Positions 40,001 to 49,270 of a stretch of DNA of 64,000 nucleotides are shown piece after piece. Each line of letters begins with the position of its first letter. The first letter of the stretch is position 1. The stretch covers positions 1,279,501-1,343,500 of the forward strand of contig NZ_CP120678.1 in the NCBI RefSeq assembly GCF_030273445.1, read 5' to 3'. The position numbers and the translations under genes are program-made. The notes under the pieces are model-generated. The model was given only the letters and a program-made list of their open reading frames with translations, had not been told where the DNA came from and made no database searches. The stretch comes from Selenobaculum gibii (GTDB taxonomy: Bacteria; Bacillota; Negativicutes; ICN-92133).

Positions 40001-40774
40001 TGCAATATCGAATAATAATAGCTGCCGTCCTGTACGTAATTCTTTTACTTCAAGATTTACTATTTTCCCAGCAATAACAATATTCCTACCTTCATCTTGA
40101 ATATCAGAAATTATTTGCTCATTTTCACGAATTGGTTTACCAAAAATAACGACTTTATCTGTATTTGTAGTTTTTGCTGTCAATTCTTTTGTAGTATCGT
40201 TATTTAACGCTTCTATATATTCTGGGGTCATAATATCATCAATAGAATCTTTATGTGGCTCGCAATTTTCTCGTTCTGTAATGCAATCAATTTCTATTTC
40301 CGTATTAAATTTTACTTTTATATAACTGCGCATTCGGTGAATAACTAAATGAGCAGTTAAAATTTCTTCTGCTAAATCACCATAAAAGTTTAATGTTAGC
40401 TTTCTACCATCAAAATTTCGCTTACTATTTAATAGTAAATGTTTGATTGTTGAATTTCCTTCAGCAATATGTTCAATAAATATTCCCCAATTATTTTCAA
40501 AAAACAATTCGATATCTGCGTAAATAACATTAATTTGAACATTACGTATTTTATAAAGTTGTTGTAATTTTACAGCAAGCTCTTCAAAGAACTGTATAGG
40601 AATATTTCCATTTACAATAATCTCTATCTTCCAAACAGATTTCTCTATATCAAGTAAAACTTCTTGGATTTTACAATCACTTAAATCAAACCTTTCCTTG
40701 TTAGAAAGGTCTGTAGTATGAATGATTTTTTTTAGTATATAAGGTTTATTTGGTCTAAGTGAATATGTATACAT
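37088..40774 (-). CDS. polC: DNA polymerase III alpha subunit PolC without internal exonuclease
   Basis: PolC is the main replicative polymerase of Firmicutes. The 1228-residue protein has an N-terminal region, an OB domain (about 207-315, VVIFGKPIRENEQIISD), a PHP domain from 328 (ELHAHTHMS, AITDHGVVQA), the polymerase core (PDIDLNFSGDYQ; zinc pairs CPKC and CPKC) and a helix-hairpin-helix tail. Normally a DEDDh exonuclease of about 200 residues is inserted after VIYGME. Here VIYGMEGYLFEQD passes within about 12 residues to HIVILAKNPIGLKNLYK, so that domain is absent and proofreading must come from another protein. Frame and other motifs look intact. Confidence 0.96.
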   Translation of the reverse strand: MYTYSLRPNKPYILKKIIHTTDLSNKERFDLSDCKIQEVLLDIEKSVWKIEIIVNGNIPIQFFEELAVKLQQLYKIRNVQINVIYADIELFFENNWGIFIEHIAEGNSTIKHLLLNSKRNFDGRKLTLNFYGDLAEEILTAHLVIHRMRSYIKVKFNTEIEIDCITERENCEPHKDSIDDIMTPEYIEALNNDTTKELTAKTTNTDKVVIFGKPIRENEQIISDIQDEGRNIVIAGKIVNLEVKELRTGRQLLLFDIADATSGISCKRIFDNKETLEPILKDIKSGLYVKIKGSVQHDKYANDYIMFVDSMQRFSTNTRSDTSEIKRVELHAHTHMSNMDAVVSIKNLINTAAKWGHPAIAITDHGVVQAFPEACDVAEKAGIKVIYGMEGYLFEQDINKSNHIVILAKNPIGLKNLYKIVSLSHLKFFHRRPKVSRKILEEYREGLLFGSACEAGELIQAIINGESDDKLLEIARFYDYLEIQPIGNNEFLIRNGKIQDEDGLRKINLKVAEIAEKLKLPLVATCDVHFLNPEDEIYRRILMTGKGFSDADHQPPLYLRTTEEMLEEFSYLGKEKAVDAVINNTRLIADKIENFKPIPDELYSPQIPGAEEQIKSMAYTKAKTLYGDDLPKIVKDRLESELNSIIGHGFAVLYLIAHKLVKKSLDDGYLVGSRGSVGSSFVATMTDITEVNPLPPHWLCPKCKYSEFITDGSYGGGFDLPDKNCPKCNEKLIKNGHDIPFAVFMGFHGDKVPDIDLNFSGDYQPVAHKYTEELFGKDNVFRAGTIATIADKTAYGYISKYFSDAEGRLTVRKAYANSLVDGCTGVKRTTGQHPGGIMVVPRDMDVHHFTPIQHPADDKNSTTITTHFDYHSISSRLVKLDILGHDDPTVIKMLEDLTGRDPLTIPLDDPETMSLFSSTKALNVTPEELGSVTGTYGIPEFGTKFVRQMLDDTKPKTFSELVRISGFSHGTDVWLNNAQDLIKNGIAKVSEAISARDDIMMYLIHKGVDPSLSFKTMESVRKGKGIKAEDVEKLRTHNIPEWYIESCQKIKYMFPKAHAVAYVMMAYRIAYCKVHYPLAFYAAYFSVRATEFDADIISKGKIFIKDKLKEFEEMGNNLSVKEKGLQTVLEMALEMYLRGYSLEKVDIRDSAPEKFIILKNSLLPPLASLEGVGVSAANNIVAAREEKEFTSIEDLKNRAKISKTAIDILKAHGCLDHLPETDQIILFG

Positions 40775-40815
40775 ATATACCCCGCTTTTCGCATCGGTTA
40801 TGACATTAAAATGTA

Positions 40816-40847
40816 ATCACCTTGAATAAATTTTTATTCAAGGTGAT
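40816..40847 (-). terminator. Cobalamin operon terminator overlapping cobC
   Basis: A nearly perfect 15-bp stem (ATCACCTTGAATAAA and its complement) includes the last codons and stop of cobC. It ends the 16-gene cobalamin operon. The U-run is weak. Confidence 0.65.
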
Positions 40848-41439
40848 GTGTATCGTTCATTAAAGTAAGAATTACATGATCTTCATAGTGCTCAATAATA
40901 TTTAAAGCCGTATTATCTTGTTTAATACTCCAAACATATTTCAGTGGCATATGTAAAACTCCTGCTAATATTGTTCGTATTGCTGCACCGTGAGAAACAA
41001 TAACAATATCTTCATTCTTATGTTTATTGATAAGATTTCTAAGAGCTGGCATTGTTCTCTGTTGAACATCAAAAAAGGATTCACCATCTGGAATACAAAT
41101 AGCTTCGGCATCCATCGTAAACTTTTGAAAACAGCCTGGCCATTTTTTATTAATTTCATTATACGTCATTCCTTCCCATAATCCAAATGAAATTTCTTTA
41201 AAAGCAGGAAGAATTTGAGGTGATAAGTGGTGAGGCTTTGCAATAATTTGACCAGTATTTATCGCTCTTTTTAAATCACTTGTATAAACAGCAGCAATCT
41301 TTTGCTGTTTTAGTGCTACAGATAGAGCTTCCGCTTGCAAAAGCCCTTTTTCAGTTAAATCGATATCTGCATGGCCTTGATATCTAAAAGATAAATTCCA
41401 ATGTGTTTGTCCATGCCTAACTAAAAATATTTTTGCCAT
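40834..41439 (-). CDS. cobC: Alpha-ribazole phosphatase (histidine phosphatase family)
   Basis: CobC removes phosphate from alpha-ribazole-5'-phosphate during cobalamin lower-loop assembly. The protein has the phosphohistidine motif LVRHGQTHWN at the N terminus, then SDLKRAINTGQ and VSHGAAIRTI. About 201 residues from the ATG at 41439 (AGGAGG eight bases upstream). By sequence alone it could be a general phosphoglycerate-mutase-like phosphatase; its place at the end of the cobalamin operon supports CobC. Confidence 0.88.
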   Translation of the reverse strand: MAKIFLVRHGQTHWNLSFRYQGHADIDLTEKGLLQAEALSVALKQQKIAAVYTSDLKRAINTGQIIAKPHHLSPQILPAFKEISFGLWEGMTYNEINKKWPGCFQKFTMDAEAICIPDGESFFDVQQRTMPALRNLINKHKNEDIVIVSHGAAIRTILAGVLHMPLKYVWSIKQDNTALNIIEHYEDHVILTLMNDTHHLE

Positions 41440-41440
41440 G

Positions 41441-42535
41441 CTACCTCCTAGCCTCAAAAATAGTTTTTATTTCTCTTAATAAAATCTGATTTTCTGCCTC
41501 TGATTTTACAGCTATACGGACAAAAAAATTATTTAGTCCAGGATAATTGCTGCAATCTCTAATCAATATATTCTTTTTCATAAGTAAAGTTTTCAAATGC
41601 TGTGCTTCCATGGTTTCATTTAAAATTTTTAATAGAATAAAATTTACCGACGGATTATAAATTTTTAAATTCGAAATATTAGCTAATTGATGAAAAAAAG
41701 AATCTTTAGATTTTTGCACGAATTGCTTTGTTTTTATTTGATACTCTATATCTTTTAAACCTGCAATGCCAGCTTTTTGTGCCAAAACGTTTACATTCCA
41801 AGGATCTTTTGCTAATTCTAACTTTTTTATCAGTTGCTCTGACATTGCAGCAAAGCCCAAACGCAAGCCTGGAATTGCATAAAATTTGGTTAAAGACTGT
41901 AGAAGAATTAAATTTTCAAATTTATCAAGCAGTGACCTAGCTGTGTACAGTGAATCATTTTTAACAAAATCTATAAAAGATTCATCTAAAACAATGTAGC
42001 AATTTTCTTTTTTCGCAGCGATAAGGATTTTTTCAATTTCTTCTATTGTGAGTAAATTTCCAGTTGGATTATTGGGATTACCAATAAAACATAGGTCTAT
42101 ATTTTTCAATTTTTTTATTAGTGTTTCTGTCGGAAATAAAAAATTATCTTGTTCGGATAAATAAAAATAGTTAATTTTCGAATGAGCTGCACGAGCTGCT
42201 CGCTCATATTCCGAAAATGAGGGCGCAAGAATAAGGGCTTGTTTCGGTCGAAGCACATGACATAATATGTATAATAATTCAACAGCTCCATTACCTATAA
42301 TGATTTTTTTCTTATTGATCTGATAAAACTCTGCAATAGTCTTTTTTAAAGAATAACATGCAGGATCAGGATAGTGAATGATTTCTGCAATCGAATTTAG
42401 AATTGTATTTTTAACCTGGAACGATAATCCAAGCGGATTAATATTGGCACTAAAGTCTAAAACTTTTGCTTCAGCAGAAGTTTTTCGCAAAAAACTATGT
42501 ATATTTCCACCATGAATAAATTTATCTTGGTCCAT
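41441..42535 (-). CDS. cobD: L-threonine-O-3-phosphate decarboxylase
   Basis: CobD makes (R)-1-amino-2-propanol phosphate, the linker of the nucleotide loop. This 364-residue class I aminotransferase-fold protein has the PLP lysine in LLQSLTKFYAIPGLRLGF and the motifs NPNNPTGNLL and LDESFIDF. It resembles HisC, but context (next to pduX and cobS) fixes the role. Its start overlaps the end of pduX by 14 bases. Confidence 0.93.
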   Translation of the reverse strand: MDQDKFIHGGNIHSFLRKTSAEAKVLDFSANINPLGLSFQVKNTILNSIAEIIHYPDPACYSLKKTIAEFYQINKKKIIIGNGAVELLYILCHVLRPKQALILAPSFSEYERAARAAHSKINYFYLSEQDNFLFPTETLIKKLKNIDLCFIGNPNNPTGNLLTIEEIEKILIAAKKENCYIVLDESFIDFVKNDSLYTARSLLDKFENLILLQSLTKFYAIPGLRLGFAAMSEQLIKKLELAKDPWNVNVLAQKAGIAGLKDIEYQIKTKQFVQKSKDSFFHQLANISNLKIYNPSVNFILLKILNETMEAQHLKTLLMKKNILIRDCSNYPGLNNFFVRIAVKSEAENQILLREIKTIFEARR

Positions 42536-43406
42536 ATGATTTTACTACCACTCCTCCTGAAATGATCTGTACTTGTTTGATAAAATGAACGCTTGGAAAA
42601 GCTTGCTTAATAAAAGCTAAACAAGCTTTCATTTTCCCTTGACGAACTTGATCAAACATCATACCTAGAATAGTACCACTATGTGCGATGTTCACCCCAA
42701 TCCCATCGTATTTCGCATTAATTTCAATAAATTCTTGTAAATAAGGCTTATATAAAATTTTCTGATTGGCTTTTGCACTTAACGTAGCACCTTGCCCAAT
42801 AAGCGAGGAATTGCCTTCATGGATTCCTTTTTTTATCATTTTTAAGGCTTGCTTAATTTCAAATTCTTTAGATTGATTCAATAATCTTAAATCATTTCGT
42901 GAATTAAATTCTAATGTATTTATTTCACCACCTAAATCAAAAATTAAAATTGAAATGGGTGGACAACTTCCCAAGGTAGCTAATTTCATTCCATTTATAT
43001 GATCAAATAAAACAAGATCTTTATAGAAAATCCCATCCGTTGGTTCTATTTGCGCAGCGATTTTGGCAATTTCATTTGGTGTCAAAATTTTTCCAGTTGC
43101 TATAGCTACAGCTTGACAAATAGCACTAATATCAGCACTACTAGAAGCCATTCCCTTTCCTTTTGGCAATTGTGAATATAATGATAAAGAATAGTGGAAA
43201 TCTGAAACTTTTAAATATTTTAAAGTATTATATAAGGCTAGTTCAGCTTTCGGTTCTAAAGAGAAACTATTGTTGTTTACCTGAGACATTGTAACGATAA
43301 CGTTAGAATACATATTAATTGGACAACTGACAAGAAAATTCTGCCCATCTAAGGTCCCTTGAATTAACTCTCCACAAGAACCGGGAGCTGAAACACATAT
43401 CTTCAT
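42522..43406 (-). CDS. pduX: L-threonine kinase (GHMP family)
   Basis: PduX phosphorylates L-threonine to supply CobD. This GHMP kinase of about 294 residues has PGSCGELIQG at the N terminus and the ATP loop LPKGKGMASSSADISA. I start at 43406, where GGAG lies seven bases upstream. Pairing with cobD and cobS is the expected assembly. Confidence 0.92.
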   Translation of the reverse strand: MKICVSAPGSCGELIQGTLDGQNFLVSCPINMYSNVIVTMSQVNNNSFSLEPKAELALYNTLKYLKVSDFHYSLSLYSQLPKGKGMASSSADISAICQAVAIATGKILTPNEIAKIAAQIEPTDGIFYKDLVLFDHINGMKLATLGSCPPISILIFDLGGEINTLEFNSRNDLRLLNQSKEFEIKQALKMIKKGIHEGNSSLIGQGATLSAKANQKILYKPYLQEFIEINAKYDGIGVNIAHSGTILGMMFDQVRQGKMKACLAFIKQAFPSVHFIKQVQIISGGVVVKSYGPR

Positions 43407-43419
43407 ACTCATCTCCAAT

Positions 43420-44169
43420 CTACTTTAAAAAAGCTAAAAGTACAATTACTTCGCTAAGCTCAGTTATCGCACCATAGACATCTCCTGTTAATCCGCCTAA
43501 CAATCGAGTAACATATCGACAAAAAAAGATCGTAAAAAGTCCTGTAATCACCAAACTGAAATAGGCTTTGATTCCAAATGGCAATACTAGAAATATAGTA
43601 AATATAAATGCTATCCATAGAGTTTTTTTTGTAACATATTCAGCAAAATATCTTCCTAATCCTTCACGTCGAGCATAAGGAAATGTCGTTATCCCTATAA
43701 CCATCATAAATCTTGCTATAACTGGCATAAGAAAAACAGTCGTGACAATTTGATTTGTTTGCGCGATTTCAAAGAATAATGACCATTTAAATAACACCAA
43801 TAGTACAAAGCCAACAATCCCATTTGCACCAACACGACTATCCTTCATAATCACCAGCATTTTTTCACGGTCTCGCCCAGAAAAAATTCCATCCATCGTA
43901 TCCATAAAACCATCACAGTGTAATGCGCCAGTGAAAAAAACCCATAAAAAAATCATTGTTGTTGCATAGATTACTTCTGAAATGTGAATTCCTAAAGTAG
44001 GCAAATATTCTAAAATAAGATAAGTATATAATGCAAATAAAATCCCAAGTGTAGCTCCTACTAAAGGAAAAAATTTTACACTTCCACTAAAATTTTTTGC
44101 TGACCATTCTTTTTCTTCAATTAATCGTAATCTAGTTAAAAACTGTAATCCAGTAATAAAATGTCGCAT
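43420..44169 (-). CDS. cobS: Adenosylcobinamide-GDP ribazoletransferase (cobalamin synthase)
   Basis: CobS joins adenosylcobinamide-GDP and alpha-ribazole at the membrane, the last assembly step. The protein of about 249 residues has several membrane helices and the conserved FFPLVGATLG, GALHCDGFMDTMDG and DSRVGANGIVG motifs. Start at 44169 (MRHFITGLQFLTRLRL); a longer reading overlaps cbiB. Confidence 0.95.
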   Translation of the reverse strand: MRHFITGLQFLTRLRLIEEKEWSAKNFSGSVKFFPLVGATLGILFALYTYLILEYLPTLGIHISEVIYATTMIFLWVFFTGALHCDGFMDTMDGIFSGRDREKMLVIMKDSRVGANGIVGFVLLVLFKWSLFFEIAQTNQIVTTVFLMPVIARFMMVIGITTFPYARREGLGRYFAEYVTKKTLWIAFIFTIFLVLPFGIKAYFSLVITGLFTIFFCRYVTRLLGGLTGDVYGAITELSEVIVLLAFLK

Positions 44170-44174
44170 ATTTT

Positions 44175-45128
44175 TTAACCTCGCCAAAAATAACCTATTG
44201 CTGCTACCCAAACTAAAAATAATATCGTTACACCATACATAATGTAAATCGTGTGGGTAATATGCATTGGAAGTAGTTCGTTTTTCTTTTCTCCCATATG
44301 CGCCCGAAAAGAAGGAGTACCAAAGTAATAATTTAGTCCACCAAGTTGAACTCCTAATGCTCCTGCTACCCCAGCCTCACTATAGCCACTATTGGGACTA
44401 GGATGTTTTTTCGCATCTTGACCTATTGAACGATAGGCTTGCTTAAAATCAAACTGTAAACAAAATGCAACAATGATAATCATTATCGCAGTAAGTCTCG
44501 CCGGAATATAATTAAATAAATCATCTAATTTAGCTGCGAACATGCCAAAGTCTATGTATTTATCATTTTTATAAGCAATCATTGAATCTAAAGTGTTTAC
44601 TGTACGATAAAAGACAGCAAAGACTACACCGCCAATAAAATAATAACATAGTGGCGAAATAATTCCATCCACAATATTTTCAGCTATTGTTTCCACTGTT
44701 GCACGTGTAATATTGGCTTGATCAAGATTTTTTGTATCTCTGCCGACAATCCAACCAACTTTTATTCGAGCGTTCTCCAAGTCATTACGTAATAAATAAT
44801 TTCGTATCTCAATTCCAGCTTGCGCTAAACTGCGTGGCGATATCGTAAAGCTTAATAAAATGATATTGGCTAAATAAAAAATCCATAAATTTAAATTAGA
44901 TAAATAATGTAAGAAACTCCAGGTAATACTTGTTATGATTGTTAATGTGGAAATCACCAAAAGCATTCCAGATAAGCGTTTTTTCGTTTTTCCATCAGAA
45001 CTATTTAATAAAAATTTTTCTAAAATAGAAATTAAATTACCAATCAAGACTACTGGATGAAACTTGCTACGCGGATCTCCAATAAAAATATCAAATATAA
45101 ATGCTAGAACAGCTATATTGATTATCAT
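44175..45128 (-). CDS. cbiB: Adenosylcobinamide-phosphate synthase
   Basis: CbiB attaches aminopropanol phosphate to cobyric acid. This 317-residue membrane protein shows FDIFIGDPRSKFHPVVLIGN at the N terminus, then VGRDTKNLDQANITRATVETIAENIVDG and HPSPNSGYSEAGVAGALGVQLGG, all characteristic. Sits between cbiP and cobS. Confidence 0.96.
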   Translation of the reverse strand: MIINIAVLAFIFDIFIGDPRSKFHPVVLIGNLISILEKFLLNSSDGKTKKRLSGMLLVISTLTIITSITWSFLHYLSNLNLWIFYLANIILLSFTISPRSLAQAGIEIRNYLLRNDLENARIKVGWIVGRDTKNLDQANITRATVETIAENIVDGIISPLCYYFIGGVVFAVFYRTVNTLDSMIAYKNDKYIDFGMFAAKLDDLFNYIPARLTAIMIIIVAFCLQFDFKQAYRSIGQDAKKHPSPNSGYSEAGVAGALGVQLGGLNYYFGTPSFRAHMGEKKNELLPMHITHTIYIMYGVTILFLVWVAAIGYFWRG

Positions 45129-45132
45129 TTTA

Positions 45133-46647
45133 TTACTCCATTATTTTATGAATTAAATCCATATTTAAATTGTTTCTTACTGTATTTGCTAGTCTGTTAT
45201 AGCTTTGCTGCTTTTGCGCATATTGATTTGTTATTTGTTGTAGCGGTTCAAGATTTTTACGTTTTCTCAAGGCATTTAATAATGAACGACGATATAGATC
45301 ATTATCAAAGATTCCATGTATATAAGTTCCTAATACTAACCCATCTTCACTGATTAATCCATCTTGATAAACTTTATTGCTGATTTGATTCGTAATAGAA
45401 AAAGCATGGTTTGTCGTATCTAGAAATTCTGTTTTACCCATATGAATTTCATAACCATTTAATACTTCATTTACCCCAGTCATTCCTAAAAAGCCTTTTC
45501 CGATATAAGATGCAGTTACCTGATAAGTCGATTTGCTTTTAGCAAAAATTGTTCGTGTAGTAAGGAGTCCTAGCCCCTGAATGCAATCAATTTCCGATTC
45601 CATATGATGTGGATCAAGAATTTCTTGACCAAGCATTTGATAGCCACCGCATATACCAATCACCGGAATAGATTTTTTTAAAGAATTCTTAATTTCTTGC
45701 GCATATCCATTTTCATATAAATAAGATAAATCTTCAATTGTATTTTTAGTGCCTGGAAGAATAATTAAATCTGGCTCGCCAATTGACTCGCCTTTTCCAA
45801 TGTATTTAACTAAAACATCAGGTTCATTCGCTAGACTGTCAAAGTCCGTAAAGTTTGATATCTTCGGTGTCTTAATGACTGCAACGGTAAGTTCAGCAGT
45901 TTCTTTAGGAAGATTTTTATCATTAAGCGATACTGAGTCTTCATCATCAATTCCTAGATTATCTAAATATGGCAATACACCAACGACAGGTTTTCCTGTT
46001 TTTTCTTTTAAAAAATCTAAAGCTGGCTGAAGCAAACGAATATCACCGCGAAACTTATTAATAATAATTCCTTTTATCAAATCGCGCTCATCAGGGTCTA
46101 ATAATTCTAGAGTTCCAACAATAGAAGCTAAAGCGCCACCACGATCAATATCAGCAATTAATAACACAGGAGCATTTAACAATTTTGCCACGCGCATATT
46201 AACGATATCATTTGCTTTTAAATTGATTTCTGCTGGGCTACCTGCACCTTCGATTACGATTGTATCATACTCACGATCAAGTTTTTGTAGGCAGTCTTTT
46301 ACCGTGCTTAAAGCTTTTAATGAATAGCCATTATGATATTCATTAGCCGTCATATTGCCTATAGGATTTCCCATCAAAATCACTTGAGATCTAGAATTTC
46401 CCGTTGGTTTTAATAATACAGGATTCATTACCACTTGCGGCTCTAATCCAGCTGCCTCAGCCTGAGCAACTTGGGCGCGTCCCATTTCTTTGCCATCTTT
46501 CGTAACATAAGAATTTAATGCCATATTTTGCGCTTTGAATGGAACAACCTTTTTCCCATCTTGAAAAAAAATTCTACACAAAGCCGTTGTCAATACGCTT
46601 TTGCCTACATGAGAACTCGTTCCTTGTAACATAATATAGTTAGCCAT
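45133..46647 (-). CDS. cbiP: Cobyric acid synthase
   Basis: CbiP amidates adenosylcobyrinic acid a,c-diamide at four side chains using glutamine. The 504-residue protein has an N-terminal ATP-binding domain (MLQGTSSHVGKSVLTTALCRI) and a C-terminal glutamine amidotransferase domain with the nucleophile in GICGGYQMLG and a final YIHGIFDN. Overlaps cobU by eight bases. Confidence 0.97.
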   Translation of the reverse strand: MANYIMLQGTSSHVGKSVLTTALCRIFFQDGKKVVPFKAQNMALNSYVTKDGKEMGRAQVAQAEAAGLEPQVVMNPVLLKPTGNSRSQVILMGNPIGNMTANEYHNGYSLKALSTVKDCLQKLDREYDTIVIEGAGSPAEINLKANDIVNMRVAKLLNAPVLLIADIDRGGALASIVGTLELLDPDERDLIKGIIINKFRGDIRLLQPALDFLKEKTGKPVVGVLPYLDNLGIDDEDSVSLNDKNLPKETAELTVAVIKTPKISNFTDFDSLANEPDVLVKYIGKGESIGEPDLIILPGTKNTIEDLSYLYENGYAQEIKNSLKKSIPVIGICGGYQMLGQEILDPHHMESEIDCIQGLGLLTTRTIFAKSKSTYQVTASYIGKGFLGMTGVNEVLNGYEIHMGKTEFLDTTNHAFSITNQISNKVYQDGLISEDGLVLGTYIHGIFDNDLYRRSLLNALRKRKNLEPLQQITNQYAQKQQSYNRLANTVRNNLNMDLIHKIME

Positions 46648-47215
46648 TGTTTTCCCCCTGCTCTGCTGCTAGTTTCTTTATGTCAACAGCAATACCACTA
46701 ATCACCCAATAAACTTCATCTGCTCTGGCCGCAATCAACTGATTAATTTTCCCGGCAAAATCTCGATATTCACGTGCTAGAGCATTCTCAGGAACAATTC
46801 CCATCCCGACTTCATTTGTGACTAAAATAATATCTGTATTATTTTTTTTTGCAGTTTCTAAGATTTTTTCAAATTCTTTAGCAATGTCATTATACTTTTC
46901 CGCAGAATTTAATCGTGTATCACTCGATAATAACAAATTACTCAAATATAAAGTAACACAATCGAATAAAATTACATCATGTGCTTCAGAAGCATTTTGT
47001 ACACTAACTTCCGCATGAAATGGCGATTCATACGTCTGCCAATTTAGCGGTCTCCGGTTTTTATGCACTTCTACCCGCAGTTTCATTTCTTCATCATAAA
47101 TTTGTGCCGTAGCGATATAAGCAATTTTCTCACCGATTTTTTTTGCATATTCTTCGGCAAAAAAACTTTTCCCGCTTCTCGCACCGCCAGTTACCAATAT
47201 AATTTTTGCTGCCAT
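46640..47215 (-). CDS. cobU: Adenosylcobinamide kinase / guanylyltransferase
   Basis: CobU phosphorylates adenosylcobinamide and adds GMP to it. This 191-residue P-loop enzyme has GGARSGKSFFAEEYAK (Walker A), FDCVTLYLSNLL, VTNEVGMGIVPENALAREYRD and the substrate segment VHKNRRPLNWQTYE with the guanylylated His. Good match to the family in length and order. Confidence 0.96.
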   Translation of the reverse strand: MAAKIILVTGGARSGKSFFAEEYAKKIGEKIAYIATAQIYDEEMKLRVEVHKNRRPLNWQTYESPFHAEVSVQNASEAHDVILFDCVTLYLSNLLLSSDTRLNSAEKYNDIAKEFEKILETAKKNNTDIILVTNEVGMGIVPENALAREYRDFAGKINQLIAARADEVYWVISGIAVDIKKLAAEQGENNG

Positions 47216-47233
47216 TTTATTTTCCTCAACCTC

Positions 47234-48616
47234 TTAGGATTTACTTGCAAACTCTTTACACTGTAAGACAAATTTTTTTGCAAACTGTCTATTGCCAATA
47301 AAATGCAAGTGTAAATAAGAAGCAAGAATATTATCTTTTGCGTATCCAGCTTTATATTGGATTCCAGTTCGCACCTTTTTCATCTCAAAAGCCCAAGCAA
47401 AATTATCATCTATTGGCTCAGTTGATGAAAAATGGAATTCATGTCCACGCAATAAGTCCCCCTTGTTCGCTAAGATATTATCATTTAAGCTTTTCGCTTC
47501 AACGTAACCTACCGTTTGCAGTTTTGTATTTAATTTACACCGCGCAGGAATAATATTTACCATCGGATGGATTTCATTGGAAAAATCACAAAGTGATGCC
47601 GTTAAATACATAAAGCCACCGCATTCAGCGTAAATAGGTATCCCAGACTTGCTTGCAGCTTGGATACTTTGTTTCATTTTTTGATTGTTCGCCAGCTGCT
47701 GGGCAAACATTTCAGGGAATCCTCCACCAAAAATCAAGCCGTCTACCTCTGGGATTTGGGAATCTTGCAAAGGGCTAAAGTAAACAATCTTTGCTCCTAA
47801 AGTCTCTAAAACCTTCAAACTCTCCTCATAGTAAAAAGAAAATGCTTCATCACAGGCTACACCAATGGTAACTTCATAGGAATCTTCTAAAAATTTTGGT
47901 TCAGAATGAGACGTGCTTAAAGGAAGACTTTGTTTTGCTAAATCAATCATTTGCGGTAAATCAATTCTGTCTTGAACAAAGGATGCAATTTTATCGACTA
48001 TTTTACCAATCTCATTTTCTGTTGTTGGTACCAATCCTAAATGGCGTTCAGGAATAACTAATCCTGCATCACGATAAATTGCGCCTAGTACAGGAATCTT
48101 AATTTTTTCCATTGCATGACGAATAATCGCTTCATGCGATAGAGATCCTACTCGATTTAAAATAACGCCTCCAATATTGACAGAGGGGTCGTATTTTTTA
48201 AAACCTAAGGCAATTGCCGCTGCACTATCGCCCATTGATTTAACATCTAGAACTAGAACTACAGTCGCCTTGAGTTTTTTTGCAATTTCTGCTGTACTGC
48301 TAATCCCATTTTTCCCGCCATCATAAAGCCCCATCACACCTTCAACAATTGCAATATCTGAGTTCTGTGAGGAATTGATAAAAAAGTCTTCTAATTCCGT
48401 TTCAGACAAAAGCCAAGTATCAAGATTGTGAACAATTTTCCCACTGGCAATTTTATGATAGCCTGGATCAATGTAGTCAGGTCCGATTTTATATGCTTGC
48501 ACTTTAAAACCTTGCTTTTTCAATGCAGCAATTATTCCCATTGTAATTGTAGTTTTTCCAGAACCACTATGCGCTGCCGCAATAATAATACGAGGAATTT
48601 TACAAACAGACATCAT
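47234..48616 (-). CDS. cbiA: Cobyrinate a,c-diamide synthase
   Basis: CbiA amidates the a and c side chains of cobyrinic acid. The 460-residue protein has IIAAAHSGSGKTTITMGIIAAL (ATP site), YKIGPDYIDPGYH, VEGVMGLYDG and a C-terminal amidotransferase part with AECGGFMYL (nucleophile Cys) and HGHEFHFS-like RGHEFHFS. Complete. Two Met codons start it (48616 and 48613). Confidence 0.97.
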   Translation of the reverse strand: MMSVCKIPRIIIAAAHSGSGKTTITMGIIAALKKQGFKVQAYKIGPDYIDPGYHKIASGKIVHNLDTWLLSETELEDFFINSSQNSDIAIVEGVMGLYDGGKNGISSTAEIAKKLKATVVLVLDVKSMGDSAAAIALGFKKYDPSVNIGGVILNRVGSLSHEAIIRHAMEKIKIPVLGAIYRDAGLVIPERHLGLVPTTENEIGKIVDKIASFVQDRIDLPQMIDLAKQSLPLSTSHSEPKFLEDSYEVTIGVACDEAFSFYYEESLKVLETLGAKIVYFSPLQDSQIPEVDGLIFGGGFPEMFAQQLANNQKMKQSIQAASKSGIPIYAECGGFMYLTASLCDFSNEIHPMVNIIPARCKLNTKLQTVGYVEAKSLNDNILANKGDLLRGHEFHFSSTEPIDDNFAWAFEMKKVRTGIQYKAGYAKDNILASYLHLHFIGNRQFAKKFVLQCKEFASKS

Positions 48617-48636
48617 GAACTCCCTCTTTATCCTTT

Positions 48637-49257
48637 TTATAACATATATAAAATTGCATTTGTAATCGCAGCTGCAATCGGACTGCCGCCTTTATTTCCA
48701 CGAACGGTGATATATGGTACAGGTGAAGTTTCCATTAAATGCTCTTTAGATTCAGCAGCACCAACAAAGCCAACCGGCACACCGATAATAAGCGCCGGAT
48801 AAATTTCTTCTTGTTGCATTAAATGTAAAATTTCAAATAACGCCGTCGGGGCATTACCAATTGCTACAATAGAGCCGTTTAAAGCTTTTCCAAAAGAGCG
48901 TACAGCAGCCATAGAGCGAGTAATTCCCTCTTCTTTTGCTTTTTTCGCTACTTCTGGATCAGCGATCAGACAATGAACTTGTCCACCATATTCAGCTAAA
49001 CGCTTTTTGTTTATTCCTGTCCTTACCATCTCAACATCAGTATAAATATCAGCTCCATTTAATAGCGCCGCTTTTGCCTTGGAAATTGCATCTTGATGAA
49101 TTTTTATAATTGGCGCATATTCTGGATCACCTGAAGCATGGATAATACGGGAATACACCTTTATTTCTTCTTCGGACAAATGATACTCTTTTAAATATGG
49201 AGCAATAATTTCCATACTACGACGCTCTATTTCTGAAGGAATTGTAATAAAATTCAT
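48637..49257 (-). CDS. cbiC: Cobalt-precorrin-8 methylmutase
   Basis: CbiC moves the C11 methyl group to C12, giving cobyrinic acid. This 206-residue protein shows RIIHASGDPEYAPIIK with the catalytic His, DVEMVRTGINKKRL and VIGVPVGFVGAAESKE. Standard length. Shine-Dalgarno AAAAGGAG before the ATG. Confidence 0.97.
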   Translation of the reverse strand: MNFITIPSEIERRSMEIIAPYLKEYHLSEEEIKVYSRIIHASGDPEYAPIIKIHQDAISKAKAALLNGADIYTDVEMVRTGINKKRLAEYGGQVHCLIADPEVAKKAKEEGITRSMAAVRSFGKALNGSIVAIGNAPTALFEILHLMQQEEIYPALIIGVPVGFVGAAESKEHLMETSPVPYITVRGNKGGSPIAAAITNAILYML

Positions 49258-49270
49258 GAGTTTCTCCTTT

